Source: Terana coerulea
Lineage: Eukaryota; Basidiomycota; Agaricomycetes; Polyporales; Phanerochaetaceae
Direction: 5' to 3'
Assembly: GCA_024811115.1 (NCBI GenBank)
Contig: JAKOGH010000864.1
Location: 1 to 64,000 of the forward strand
DNA: 64,000 nt
Positions 9,928 to 22,240 of this stretch are shown piece by piece (positions within the stretch are counted from its first letter, which is position 1; every line of letters begins with the position of its first letter). The notes beneath the pieces are model-generated. The model was given only the letters and a program-made list of their open reading frames with translations. It made no database searches and was not told the origin of the DNA. The position numbers and the translations under genes were made by a program.

Positions 9928-10749
9928 GTGCCTCAGTTTCCGCGTTCGCTCATGTTCACCGTGCTGACCCATGCTTGTGTGACAGAGAAGCCACGATGCT
10001 GCGGCGAGTCTCTGTTTGGCTCGACTTTCTCGGACGGGCGAATCGCTGGTGCTGCATCTTACACCCCGGCCCTCCGTACCGAACCAAGGCAGTACGCCGC
10101 GCTGTCTCTGAACGCCGCCGGTAGGCTCGGGCGTGGACTTAGCATGGATCACCCAGAAGACCGCGGCGACTTTGCACGAACAGCATCCATGATTGGCACC
10201 ACAGCTTCGAGCCTCGAGACATGCAACTCCGACGGGTCGGAGACGTCGTCGTTGCGCGCGGGTCTTCTCCATCTGCCATCCCGCCGTGCGCTGGACATCA
10301 GTGGACATCCACCAGGAAGTCCGCGCCCGGGCCCAGCCCGCATCCGTTCACCTCAAGCTTTAAGCTTCACGCCCAGACCGAGCGGCGTGCGCAGCATGTT
10401 CGGAGAGTTTGATCATGTGTCGCGGTCAGTGCTGTGGCGTCTGCTGAGTGTTTGCATCTCTGAAATTTACAGTGGGCTGTCGCAGGTGGCCGCTTGCAGA
10501 GCGTCGGTCGCTCCTGCGTACGAGGCAGGCTCCGAGCAGGGCTGTATACCAGCGGTGTATATTCTATGTTCCGCGCAGGATCGGTGTATCATGGCGTCGG
10601 GCTGCGAATGCCTTTTCACCCCTATCGGCGAGGACAAACAAGCACCGGTGGCTGTTGACAGCGTTTCCTCAACCTGCACGAGGTACGGAAGAGGGAGAGT
10701 AATATTGCCTGCCACTGTACATCTTCATACAGGCCCACAGGAGAAATGA
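9928..10749 (+). CDS. Hypothetical open reading frame, 273 residues
   Basis: An uninterrupted frame rich in Arg, Ser, Ala and Pro, without recognisable domain, signal peptide or membrane segment. The region is GC-rich like the coding parts of the window, and overlapping frames on both strands are also open, so GC-driven openness is a serious alternative. No intron or partner exon could be tied to it. I do not recognise it; it may be a real orphan gene or chance. Confidence 0.22.
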   Translation: MPQFPRSLMFTVLTHACVTEKPRCCGESLFGSTFSDGRIAGAASYTPALRTEPRQYAALSLNAAGRLGRGLSMDHPEDRGDFARTASMIGTTASSLETCNSDGSETSSLRAGLLHLPSRRALDISGHPPGSPRPGPARIRSPQALSFTPRPSGVRSMFGEFDHVSRSVLWRLLSVCISEIYSGLSQVAACRASVAPAYEAGSEQGCIPAVYILCSAQDRCIMASGCECLFTPIGEDKQAPVAVDSVSSTCTRYGRGRVILPATVHLHTGPQEK

Positions 10750-12050
10750 CGGATAAGGTGGGTATTCACAGAAGTCTTCGACGGGTTATCCACACATGAT
10801 GATTTTTATTCAGCCATTGTATAACCCTCCATTTCTCTCGTCGATATCATGGAACAGTCTTGGAGCCTATTACACGACAGATGTTCCTACGGCGAGCGTT
10901 CATCTAAGCTAGCTTGATCTATGCAAAGGGAGATACACCGAGGCCGTCTGGCGCCGGCAACCTTGGACAGCCTGAGACGGATCGACCAGGGATTCGTTTT
11001 CTTTTGAGAGAATCGACGCGATTGGCTTCTGGGGAGCGTATGGTGTGCGCTGAATGGTCGGCGCATCGTTATACTTATTTTCTACTAGGCTATACGGCTT
11101 TCTGAAGGAGACCAAGTCGGTAAGTATCTTCTCACATGTGCATCTCAAAGAACGGTCTCATGCTGCTTCCATGCCGCAGTTAGCGTATAGCAGTTGCTCC
11201 TCGCTCTAAAAAGTGTTAAAATCAAGTCAAAATAGGGACTTCCGGCGGGCTCCCTTCCTGCGTGAAGGAAATACTTGAACCGCAAGTTCGAACTAGGCTC
11301 TCGTCAGTCCGTCGTCCAGTTTCAAACGGCATGGCTGGTATGTCCAGGCTCGTCATGAAAGCTATATTCAGGGCCTAGTTCTCTGCAGTATCTGGTTCCA
11401 CAGGCACTCATCCAAACTCAATACCTTCGTCGGACTTCTGGTGGGCTCAGGCTTCTTTTATCACAACAGCCTTGTATTGTCACTGCCGTGTGTTGACGAG
11501 TACATCCCAGCCCCTGACGAGATGTCTTTTACCACTGTGCGTACATGGTCTATCAAACTCAAGTGTCGCTTGTTATTGCGGCGCTGTGTGCGCATTGATA
11601 TTTTTACTGATCGTACAGTTCTGAACACTGATTGGAAAGACAGGGATCGACGCCGATCAGTTGCAAGTCATATCCGCCAGTTCAGGACACCGAGCGGCGG
11701 CGCTGCGCTCCTCCTGCAATGACGCCAATAAGCACAGCTTGGAAATGAAACCTGATGGGAAAGAGTCGGTGGGCACAAATGGATTCAGACGCAGTCTACT
11801 CAGCGCGACCTAGGACACGCCACGGGCAACAAAAAATCATAGAGAGCACGGTAGCAAGACAAAAGGCTTCAAAACTTGTCGGCTTTAGCCTGCTCAACAT
11901 TTCTTGAGCTGTCCGAACCGTCTGTTGTCGTCACGTTGGGATGATTGAATCAGGTGAAACAAACTTACTTTCCTTTTCCGGCCTGTTCGGACATCACCGA
12001 TGTTGCGGCTTGGCGGGGTCGTATAACGCGACCGGAGGTGATGATGCAGT
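10750..12050. other. Intergenic stretch, nothing recognised
   Basis: No gene, RNA or repeat is supported between the hypothetical frame and the F-box gene. A pyrimidine-rich run near 12055-12100 precedes the F-box gene start and may be its core promoter. Confidence 0.4.
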
Positions 12051-12134
12051 TCGCTTTCCCCCTCCGTTCCCCTTTCTCTCTGGTTACTCTTTCTACGACG
12101 GGTGACACTCGTCTCTTCTTTCCTTACTTTCAGA

Positions 12135-13496
12135 ATGATTTCCATTATTTTCTTTGCTCTTCTCGTCGTGGAACTTCAATTTATTGTGCGTCTTGTGGCT
12201 GACTACACCCTCCCTCTTCTTGCAAAGGCATCCAACCTCTGTTTTCGTGTCGCGTCGCCGGAGGCCCCAGTGAAACGCGGACCCATATATGACCTCCCTC
12301 AAGAACTCGTAGACTGCATCCTGGATGAACTAGCTCCCGCGGACCGCCCGCTCACCACCAGCGAGAAGGAAACGCTCGCGCACTGCAGGCTCACATGCCG
12401 CGCCTGGCTGCCCCGCAGCTCGAGCCTCCTCTTCCGCCGCGTCGTCCCGTCGTCCGAAGAACCTCGGCGCCCTGCTCCAGTTCGCCAAGACCTCCGAGAG
12501 CCTGGCGTCCCACACGCGCGGGCTGGACTTCGTGGACGTGTCCCAGCTGCCGAGCGCGCCGACGGAGTGCATGCGCGACGTCCTCGAGACGTTCCCTCAC
12601 CTCCGGCTTCTCGGCCTGAGATACGGGTGGAAGGACGTTCCCGCCGTTCCGCGCGCTCCGTCCGCCGCGCGACGGACCATCGAGACCCTCCGCCTGCACC
12701 AGTTCACTCCTCCCGAACCTACTGGACGCGCTGAACGCCTTTGATCAAATCGATAACCTCGAGCTGGTTGATGTGGAAGGCGGGAACTACGAGTGTCTCC
12801 CGATTGGGCTGCCGCACCTTCGCGTCGGCTCGCTCCGCGTTCAGCACTCGTCTCCGGAGGCGCTCCGAGTGCTGCAGTCCCTTATCGTCCCGTCGTCGCT
12901 GAAGACAATCTCGATTCATGGCGAATACAACCAGGGCGAGGGAATGATTGATGCGCTCGACGAGCTCCTCCGCGACGCACGTGGCAGCATTGAACATGTG
13001 TTCTTCCAGATCGGATGGAGCGCAAGACGTACGTTGACTCTGTTGCTACTTTCTCTCCAAAACACCGGTGCTGACTGAACCTATGCCATCTAGCGAAAGG
13101 TTTTCCTCCCTGCGCTTCGCTTCTGCAAAAACCTGCGATCTATCCACCTCGAGTTCTCCGAACCGGTGAGCACGAGCGGATTTGCGTATGCGAGGCTGTA
13201 GCTGACACCTTCTTTAGTGGCAGTTCCAGTTCATGTGCGACAACGTCCTCGCCTACGTCCCCGCCCACGTCGAGCGCATCCGCCTCCAGCTCGCGCCGAG
13301 CTGGTTCCAGGAGGCGCACGCCAAGCTGAGCTGGTCGCCCCTCGAGAGCTGCCTGCAGCGCTGCGACGTGCTACAGGACCTCGAGTTCTACGGCGTGTGC
13401 ACCGCGACGGAGAGCAACAGCGCCCAGCAGATCGTGATGTCGAAGTTGGCCCAGGAGTTCGAAAGCATTGTTCGCGTCATCCCTTATGATGTTTAG
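12135..13496 (+). pseudogene. F-box/LRR-type protein gene with frameshifts
   Basis: F-box proteins recruit substrates to SCF ubiquitin ligases through Skp1. The start chosen, 12135, opens with a hydrophobic segment (ISIIFFALLVVELQF) and leads to an F-box around IYDLPQELVDCIL with the following CRLTCRAW motif. Downstream frames show leucine-rich, repeat-like segments typical of basidiomycete F-box proteins. The frame shifts by +1 near 12465 and again near 12707; neither place has room for an intron. After 13030 two introns are likely (about 13028-13094 and 13167-13218), but the first does not keep frame with the final exon, which ends at a TAG. The upstream ATG at 12102 is an alternative start. 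Either a decayed member of a large family or a good gene with sequencing errors. Confidence 0.7.
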
Positions 13497-14284
13497 GTTC
13501 AACTAAACAGGGATACCGATTCTGTAACTTATTTTATCGTACTTATAGCTATTTCTTTAGCTCGGTTACATACCAACCATCGTCACTCTTTACCCGTCCC
13601 GGACACTATTTATCTACAATACCCTGCCACCTTCGCATACCTTGACCTACAATCCAATATATTAGCAATTGCTGTTCTGAAGCTCTTCGCTGGGTCAACA
13701 GTAGGATGCTTTGGTGTTGTTGACTGACTACGTCCGAAGGAGGAAACATGCAAATTATAACTATCGCTATCGAGAATGGCGGAACTCACTCGATCTTCAG
13801 AAGTTCAGCCAAATTCCTCGCATTCCGGAGATACTACGTCCGCAGATGATAACGAGTGATTATAACCGTAGTGAACTACAACTTGAAAAGCGGTCCAAGT
13901 GTGTACGTGCGAATAATTATACTATTAGTATTATACCCAGGTCTTCCAGTGCCAATGTCCATGTGGCGTGATCCGGTCGCGTGCTGTTCACAACTGTCCA
14001 AGGAGTGGTGATGACTGATCGCAAAACTCAACGAGAGCCATGTAAAGACAGCAAGCAACTGGGAAAGCAAAACGGATAGAGGTGGGAAGAGACGGTTCGG
14101 GCATAATGCTTCGAAGACGGTGTCGTGAACAAGTTACCAACGCGATGCAAGAAGCTTGAAGGAAAGGTCGGCAAAGCAGGTGGTGACGACGAGGGAAAAT
14201 GCGGAGATATAAGCCACGCGTGGTAGGCAACGTGCAAGACGAAGGAACATACTTACTTCGAGGCCATAAAGGTGCCTCGGGCAG
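13497..14284. other. Convergent 3' intergenic region
   Basis: Lies between the 3' ends of the F-box gene (plus) and the kinase gene (minus). No coding sequence or RNA is supported; it presumably carries both 3' untranslated regions and terminators. Confidence 0.45.
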
Positions 14285-15824
14285 TCAGAATCTAGCCATT
14301 GGTTCGGCAGAGACTGATGTTTCTTTGGAAGCATGGGACCCACATGAGAAGGCTCCCCGCAGCCACGGGTGGCATTCCAGCTCCCTCGCGCTCAGACGCT
14401 CAGATGGTTCCAGCCGTATGCAGCACTCAATAAACTCTGCAGCAGGGCCGATGTCCTCTGGGCGCAGAATGTTATAGTTCGCCAGCGCGCTCGCGATGGA
14501 CACGGGGTAGAATTCCGTGATCCTTGCAAGGTTACCTGGGGAAACGCCGCGCGTGTCATCATCAGCATCACCGCCAGCTGTCCGAGAACGCAGCACTTAC
14601 CGCTCTCGTCAAAGTACCGTGCTCTCACTTCCGGTGGGCAGCGCTCCAGCATGTCTTCGCTGAAGTGCGAGTTCGTGAACTCAATCATCTTCGCGAGGTG
14701 GTCGTCCTCGATGGACCACTCGCCCTCTTCGGCCTCCGGGTGGAAGAGCCATCGGCCGACGAGCATCTCAAACACCTGACACGCCGTCAGCCTGCGGTCT
14801 GCAGATACGGATACGCCACCTACGACACAGCCTATGGCCCAGACATCGATCGGCGGCCCAAAGTGGGAATGCAGGATGACTTCCGGGGCGCGCAGGGAGA
14901 ATGCGCTGAACTGGTCCACAGTTGGTCGTCTTCCCGTGTATTGGGCTGGGCGGATTACCTGGTATCTAGTCATTGCTTGGACTCATGTCACTCGGGAACG
15001 TACCTTGGCCAAGGTCAACGAGAACGACGTTGATGAGCTCTGCTTGATGCGGATCGCAGTCGTATCGGAACTCGTTGGGGAGGGGATGGATGTTGTCGTC
15101 TGCTGGGACGGTGGATAGCCACTTCTCGATATGTTGAGGGCTCATCTTCGTTGTGAACAGAATGTTATCCGGCTTGATATCTGGCGAGAGGCTGTCAATT
15201 GCGATTCAAATGCGAGAGGGCAAGCAACTCTACCTGTGTGAACTATACCAAGCTCATGGAGGTGGGCGACACCCTCCAAAACCTGGATGATGATATTCTG
15301 CACAATGTGGATTGGGAGCGCCTTATTCGGTGCGCTGCGTCTGAAGCTTCCCACGTCGGACCCCAAGAGGTCCATGACGAGGCAAATGTGAGATTCGCCT
15401 CCGGGCACGGGAAGCGTGAAGTCGTTCCTCAAGACCGGCAGGCAGTTTATCTCGCCATTATCCCGAAGTTTTCGGACAACCTCGAGTTCAAGCATACGCC
15501 CATCGAGATGCTCCTTCGTGGCATCCTGGCTCAGGATTTTTACAGCATAGTACTTAGTCTTTCTACAGGCAAGATCAGTCGCACGGCCCATGCACGACAA
15601 CGAAATACCACTCACTTATCACGATTATCGCTCACAAGCCAGGTTGTCGAGTAAATCCCACCGCCTAGCTTTCTGTGGATTTGATATCGTCTGTGCAGAG
15701 TCTGTCCTGGCCGAGCAGGATAGAAGTCGGGGACGTCCCTTGGTGGGAGAACACTCGCCCCTTCCCACGGCCAGAGGAGGTAGCTGTAAAACGTACTGAG
15801 AGCAACAGAAATTGCCGAGTTCAT
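14285..15824 (-). CDS. SRPK-like serine/threonine protein kinase
   Basis: A 420-residue kinase related to SR-protein kinases, a group much expanded in Agaricomycetes. Six exons join in frame: 15824-15616, 15562-15234, 15180-15004, 14945-14824, 14775-14601, 14535-14285. The ATP loop reads KLGGGIYSTTWLV (about 50-62), the ATP-binding lysine is in YYAVKIL (Lys78), the catalytic loop is HTDIKPDN (Asp180) and the metal-binding segment is DLGQ rather than DFG (Asp235). The HTD form and the Trp-Pro-Trp-Glu-Gly stretch before the domain are usual in this fungal group. The start is the Met of MNSAISV; an in-frame ATG at 15938 would add 38 residues that look like translated leader. Substrates are unknown; SR-rich splicing factors are the family's usual targets. 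Key residues are intact. Confidence 0.93.
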
Positions 15825-15938
15825 AGCACGCAGTACCACGAGCACGGGGATGCAGCCTAGGCTGCTGTCGACAAGGAAAGCGAACCGGTACGTGAACGTC
15901 GTCTTCCTGTAATATATAGTTGGATCCATCATGGGCAT

Positions 15939-18020
15939 CGCTTACCTTATGTAACGATCGAATACAGTTGCCACAAGCGACCTGTTCGCACCTGACAGCG
16001 GCAGTGCCAGGGGACCATGCCGAGCAAAGTTCAGGGGACCTGCCAGCAGCCCGAGGTCATCGCGACGGCTCCTATCAAAGACGAGGTCGAACCTGCCTCT
16101 GAGGACGCAACAAGGTGCAGGCAGGCGCACGGCTAATGAGCAAAACATGACCTAAAAGAGCAAACTTCAGCTCGAAAACGTGGATCAGCAACGCTCCGCG
16201 GTCCCGCAGGTCTGGCGTTACCGTGGCGTTGCGGGGTCGGGAGGGATATTAGGGTTCTGTCTGCGGGACGGGCTGTGCATCCTGAAGCACGATTAGCACC
16301 GCCATGACTGCTTCAAAGTTCTATTGGAAAGCTGCTGTACACTAAACCATATAAGTCACAGCCGTAAAATGTATATAGCTCCCACTAGGACGTCTTTAGA
16401 TGCTCTCTAGTGCAGGGTCAATGTCCGTGGACATCTGCTCATAGCCGCGATACGCGAGAAGCAGAAACAAAGCGGACCATATACATGCCCCTGCAACGTG
16501 AAGGGGAACCCTGAAGAAGATGCATACAGTGTTAACGTTTGATCAACTGGATGAATGTGGATAATGTCCCACACCACGCATTTGTCAATGTCCGTTTTCC
16601 CAGGTGCTTCGGTATTAATTCTTGGCTAGCCGGCATCGCTGCTAGGCTCCCAGCCCCCGCTCTGGCGGTGATACATTTGTTATCCCCAGTGTTCAAGCTG
16701 GCGACCTCTGGGCCCTGGCAGTGCGATATCGACCGTGTTGGATATCCTCGTTGTACAGTCTGACTCGGAGTCGCCGCCAGCGCGCATGTAGTAGAGGGTA
16801 CCATGGTTCTGTATTATAAGCCAGCTCCTACATAACTTGACCCACGGTGTTGGAGGTGTGGTAGAGGGCTATTAGAGAGGATGCAGCTTGCCCGGAATCG
16901 CTTACGTAAGGTAAACACGTGGAAGCAGCGCTTTTGCCACGGCGGCATCTCGGCAGCAGCGCCATCGGGACCATTCTGTTCGAATTTCAATTCTGTCGCG
17001 CACTCCACTGAGCTTATGAAAAACCGAGCACTGACCAAAGTCCCGACGCAGGCATCTTGTCTCTGCAAGGGTCCACACAGTGCTCAGGTTTGTTATGTGT
17101 TTCATCGGATCAAAAGGACACCACGACTCACACACCTATCGTCGTCCAGATATCGCTTCTCAATCAATCCATTCCAGTGTGGAACCGAACACGGAATATC
17201 GCTTGGAGAGTCTGCACTACTAGCCTACTACTGTGCTGGAGGATGTGGCCGCCCATAAGACTTGGGTCATGTACAGGTCGCGGCGTACGTTGTACGACTC
17301 AATTTTACCCGGCCCTGAAAGCATGGACGTTGGAACTCCCTATCGCGCGACATTAGGACGATGTGCTTGCGCGCCGCCCCTGTGGGTTTTAAACGTTACA
17401 GCCAGCAGACCCAAGGTTCGTAACCCCCGGCCACCGCCACAGAATTCTGCGCTAGACTCGCAGGCATTATGTAACCCGACCAGTGGCACGAACTCTCACC
17501 ACGCAGCGACAAATCGCCGTGGGCATCGGTATGTGCGGCGTGTTTCTATCCGAACTATATCACTGTCCCTAATTAGTATTATTTGACAGCGCTCCTAGTC
17601 TGCCATGTCTGTTTGCTACTTGGCAGCAGGCTACCTGGTATCTCACACCGGATATCCTCATGCTGTACGAGAAGCTGGCTCGGAATGCATACAGTTCTAG
17701 GAGGCTGTTGTCTTCGTCGACATAGCTGATGGTGGCCCCATCTTGACACTGCAACACGACTTTGCCTTGCTGATTCCTACTATCTGGGCGACAATGTAGC
17801 AGGGTCCACGCACGCACCTGTCCTGCCGCTAGCAAATTTACCTAGGATAGCGAATAACGACATGCTCTTATAGAGCAAGAGTAAGCTTTACATGCTGCAG
17901 GAGCTCCAGGAGGCTACTTACGAGTTGAATTTGGTGAGCATCGATTTCTGCGAACGTAGTACGGGACTCACTCGATGCTCCCATTTGGGTGTAGAATAAG
18001 ATATTGCATCCCTTCCACCG
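15939..18020. other. Long intergenic region between kinase and family gene A
   Basis: No gene is firmly supported. A minus-strand frame at 17569-17835 (88 residues) has protein-like composition (TISYVDEDNSLLELYAF) but no recognised homologue and no supporting exons, so I leave it as a possible fragment. The remainder shows only short random frames. Confidence 0.4.
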
Positions 18021-18775
18021 ATGTCCAACAACGGAAATGGGTCAACTGCAGGAGGCCAGCATCCTCATTCGACCAAGAACGATGGTTGTGATGACGGTCG
18101 CGTTCGAGATAGCGCAACTAATCCATCTTCGTACGCCTGTGCACTTGCACCGTCCAGATGATAATGCTCACTACTTCTATTGCTACGGTCTTGATGATCT
18201 AGTACGAGCAATGGCGTTCCCGGGCAAAGCGAACACCACAGCGGAGGTCCTGCCACCTCGCCATCTCAGCGCGCACAGGCGATACCGCAGCGCAACAATC
18301 ATGCCCATAGCAGTCCTCAGTGGCATCAGCAGCCACCGTCTACCCAGAGCTCCGCTGGTCAAGGCTCGACCACCGCCCCGTGAGCGATGTGTTTTTGATC
18401 AACACTCATTGCCGGAGCTGATGTTTTATCACGGGGGCTGAAGGGCACTCAAGATACACTGGACAGAAGAAGCTCGCAGGCAGCTCGAGGAGAAAATCGA
18501 GCAAGGAGATTATTCTCGCAGGACGCTAAAGCTAAGCACGAGGACAAAGTGAAGAGTATTGGAAGTCGCAGCCCGACCTTCAAGATGCCCGGAGGGCTAA
18601 CATTCGGTGAGGTGGTCTGATGCTCATCGAGCATGTGGCGTGCTGACGGCGGTGACGCCTTTACTACAGGAAGCCTGCGCACTCTGGTGGAACGGACCCG
18701 AACGAGAAGGAGCACATCACTGCCTCCTTCAAGGCCGGAAACAAGGACTTCGGTGGAGGCCATCACATTTACTGA
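18021..18775 (+). pseudogene. Tandem orphan family, copy A (frameshifted)
   Basis: First of four related genes. Exons 18021-18130, 18203-18379, 18444-18606 and 18670-18775 encode a disordered N-terminus (Gly/Ser/Gln/His/Pro-rich, starting MSNNGNGSTAGG) followed by the shared C-terminal module: LKIHWTEEARRQL, KHEDKVK, then after a phase-2 intron KPAHSGGTDPNEKEHIT and KAGNKD. The last long exon changes frame twice (about 18520 and 18550-18590), each by one base, and the end is a few residues short of copy C. The first three exon junctions keep frame, which supports a real ancestral gene. Function unknown; no signal peptide or membrane segment is visible. Frameshifts could be decay or sequencing error. 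Confidence 0.6.
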
Positions 18776-19820
18776 GGACGTTCGCGAGTTCTCGATGCTG
18801 TGTCGAGGCTCTGGCCAGGACGTATTGTGAAAAATTCCATCTTTCAAAATAAATCATCTGCTGTATCACATGTCGTAGATATGCTAAAGAAATAGGTCAC
18901 TGGCTGTGTTCTTATGCGGAAAGCCAGGTGTGTCAGGGAGTTTGGCTCCTGGTACCGGCAACCTCTGGGAATAGGCACACATGGCATGGTGATGGTGGCG
19001 GCCACGTGGTCGTCAGAGCGGCGACGCTAGCGCTTGCAGTTCTGGCTCTCGGACGTCGACCACGACTACTCTTTGCTTTTTGCTCACGGCCACACTGAAA
19101 CTCGCTCGTATATCACCCTGGTACTGCATAAGCGTGCTGTACTGACCCGTTCAGCTGCATGTTGTTAAGCTGCTGCCCGCTTGAGCTAATATGGGTCGCT
19201 GCAACATGAATATTGGACACACGTCGGGGCGAACCCGTAAGCTCCTCGCTTTTGTGCCAGCCTTCTACCTGTGGTCTAGGGGTCTAGGTCTCTAGTATGG
19301 CGTTTCACTTGAGAACGTTGATTGATATGTCTGGTCTCACTGGCATACAGCTCGTGCGTACTCAGCCATTTCGACGGAAGCAGACATTGGGTTTACTTTG
19401 AAACATGCCGACCTTCAGCTTTACCAGGAACGCAGCAGAAGGCTGTAGCCTATTTATTTGCGCCACGGCTATTACTCCGGCCACCACGGCCTTATCACTT
19501 CCCCTCTCGCGCCATTGTTCGAAGCATCGGGCTGCACGACTCAGCTAGTCATACAGTCATGATTCGCGCCTTACGTGTGTAATGATCACAGCGCACAGGC
19601 CGCTACTGCATTGATCTACTGGTCTTCCTTCGCCCTAACGGTTTCCGTATCTAACCTTTGTACCCCGTGCGTGTTGGCAGATCGAGAGCAATTCCTACTA
19701 CCTAGCGTGACAGCCTGAGAGTCCGTAGAGACTGGGGAACTCCTTCCATCCTGAGTGGTCTCAGATGGTTGTTACTTGATACTCAAGCCTTCACAGGAAC
19801 AACTACTTATCTTCGAACAG

Positions 19821-19828
19821 TATATAAG
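19821..19828 (+). promoter_or_regulatory. TATA-box candidate for family gene B
   Basis: TATATAAG lies 126 bases before the ATG of copy B, a plausible distance for a fungal TATA box with a short leader. Confidence 0.35.
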
Positions 19829-19953
19829 TTAGTCACCCGAGATCGAGGCCTTACGGGCGGAGGGAGCTCTGGTTTGTGGTCGTACTTACTCTCGGACTGA
19901 TTTTGCTGATAAAACCTCTGCTGTTTAGCCTCCTTGATACGCCGCTCTTCACC

Positions 19954-22240
19954 ATGAGCAACCCCCGTCGCCCTAGCCGAGAGGACAGCCAGGAACGCTA
20001 CGGAGGGCAAGGCGCACCCATCTCGCATGGCCCACGCAGCAACTTTGCTGGTAACCAACGTGAACCTGCCAGTGCTCGCCAGCAACAGCACGACTTGGGC
20101 GCTGTATCTTACCCCGGTGGGCAGGCCACCGGCCCGAGCCGTCCAGCAGCCACCCCCAGGCCCTCTTCCTCTGCGCATCTGCCTCAGCAAACCGCCGTTG
20201 CTCCCGGTGAGCCACAGAGGATATCTGCACGCAGTGTGCCGGCGGACTTGTCCTCCCCAGCCCTCCATTGGCGGTGTATGGTCGACCTATCCCTGGCTAC
20301 GCTCTCGAGTCTCGGCCTGGTAACGCATCGCCTCGTTCTTTGGAGAAACGTTCGCCAAAGATATACGCCTCAGCTGCTGCTGCGTGCGTAATCTCAGACC
20401 AAACTTTTCTACTTGTCGCTAATATATGCAGTAGGCCTACTCGATTAGAGCTCCCGAGAAATCCCGAATACTCCGCCCATTTGCAAGACCAGCCACGTCA
20501 TCGCGGTGGTGACCAGGCGACTGAAGACCGAAGCACTTCACGGCCAGATAATCGAAGCGTCGCTTATGGGCAAGCACCGCCAAGCTGTGGGTTCGACTCT
20601 GACCACACAGCGTCGGTCAGTCGTCCTCAAACGAATACAGGAGGAGCCAGCGATGCCCATGCTGCACCGTACGTAGGAAACTTTGTCGTGCCTCCATCCC
20701 AGCAGTAAGCTGTTCTGTAATTTATTGTGGAAATTCTAACATACCTTCCGTAGCCCTGCTTCCTCCGCCTCGAGACCTGCCAGGTCGGGCATGCAACCTC
20801 CGTCGCAGGCGTTTGATACGGCAAGGCAACCTCGACCGTCACCGTCACCGTCATCCTCATCGAAAGTGAACGAAGGCTACGGCTTCCCTCAACCCTCCTC
20901 GCAACGCGACGACGGTGGTATACGATCCACGAAGCCGGCGTCGTATCCTGCACCTCCCCCCTCAAAAGGTTGACCAGTATGGCAACTCTCAGAGGCAGTG
21001 AGTCGTTGACCATATAGATTATATGTAGTCACTGATGTTCCGCATTTTTCTCGTTGTTTCACAGAGCCCAGCAACCGGCTCCTTTCTCGTATCCAGCTAG
21101 CCAGCCTCCTGCCCCAGGTCTCCATTCGTTGTCGGGAAATGACCCCCGCAGCGTACACAGACCCGCCAACGACAGTCCGATGTATGGAAATCCAAGTGGA
21201 GGATCCTCGTCTCACCGATCACGACGCAATGAGGAGCCTACTGGCGTTGACACTCTTCCGTAAGCGCATCGTGTATTCACAGACAGTAGAGATGGCTAAC
21301 GTCCGCCAAGCGCTGCGCTGTCCTCGCTGTCGGTCACCCAGCAACGTCAGAGTGCCCCTCGGCCCAACGAGCAAGTCGGAGCCCGTCCAGTCGCTGTCAG
21401 TGCTTCCAGTGCCAAGGCTTCAAGCGACGACAAACACAACATTCCTACACGCCGATCTTCTTCAGAACATCATCGACCTGCAACCACACTTGAACAGCAG
21501 GAGGGCCGCCGCGAGACAGCTTCACGGGCTCAAGTCGAAGAACCCCACACCTATAATCCTAACAATAGATCGACGCAGCGCTCCGCGACTGGGGAACTGG
21601 CCACACGACCGCAGGGCGATGATAATAGGGAGTCCAATCCGCGACCCGGAGTACCTTTGCATAGGACGTATTCGTACGTTGCCTAGACATGTTCATTGAA
21701 TAGGGACAAACATGAGCTGATTAATGCCTGGTTGGTTCAGTGATTCGAGCCCTTCCTCAGCCCAATCTGGCAACAACCCTCGCGACGTCAGGCCCGTGAA
21801 CTCGGTATATTCAAACGCGGAACGACTGGGGAGCCCCAGATCCTTGAACGCATATCCTAACGACAGCAGGCCCGCTGATCAATATACAGTTGCTCGCCGT
21901 TCGTCTACAAGCACTAGGCGGGTGAGTGATGCCCCTGCGCTTCAGTCAATGTGAGCTCCGGCCTTTTCTCGCGGCACATCAAACAACTTTTCATTTCACG
22001 GATTTTTGTAGCCCTCAAGGACGGGTCCACATGCAGTTTGATCCCTCTGAGAGACAGCAGGGTCCTCCGCCCGGTGGTCGCAAGCGACGGTACGCACCTC
22101 CCTATCTCCTCAGACAAAATCTAACCCACGCTCGTACGCATAGCCCGCCACACGACGGCAGCAAGGAACCGGAGCAGGAGCCTCATATCACCCGCCGGAA
22201 CTCGACGAAGGAAGGCTACGCCCCTCCTGAGTATTATTGA
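19954..22240 (+). CDS. Tandem orphan family, copy B (long disordered protein)
   Basis: A multi-exon gene starting MSNPRRPSREDSQERYGG. About nine exons, with introns near 20207-20255, 20389-20432, 20706-20754, 21000-21062, 21260-21310, 21677-21741, 21922-22011 and 22088-22143, encode a long Ser/Pro/Arg/Gln/Asn-rich chain without a recognised domain. The last two exons hold a diverged version of the family module: VHMQFDPSERQQ, then after a phase-2 intron PPHDGSKEPEQEPHIT, ending EYY. The intron falls at the same place and phase as in copies A, C and D. Two one-base inconsistencies exist: between exons 1 and 2, and in a C6 run at 20956-20961 where five Cs would keep frame. Intrinsically disordered; no targeting signal seen. 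Function unknown. Confidence 0.6.

Noticed and set aside
9928..10749. 273-residue frame as a confident gene
   Set aside because: Both strands are open over the same GC-rich stretch and no motif is present, so it is listed only at low confidence.
11270..11310. GTTCGAACT as a tRNA B box
   Set aside because: No acceptor stem, D arm or anticodon arm could be folded around it.
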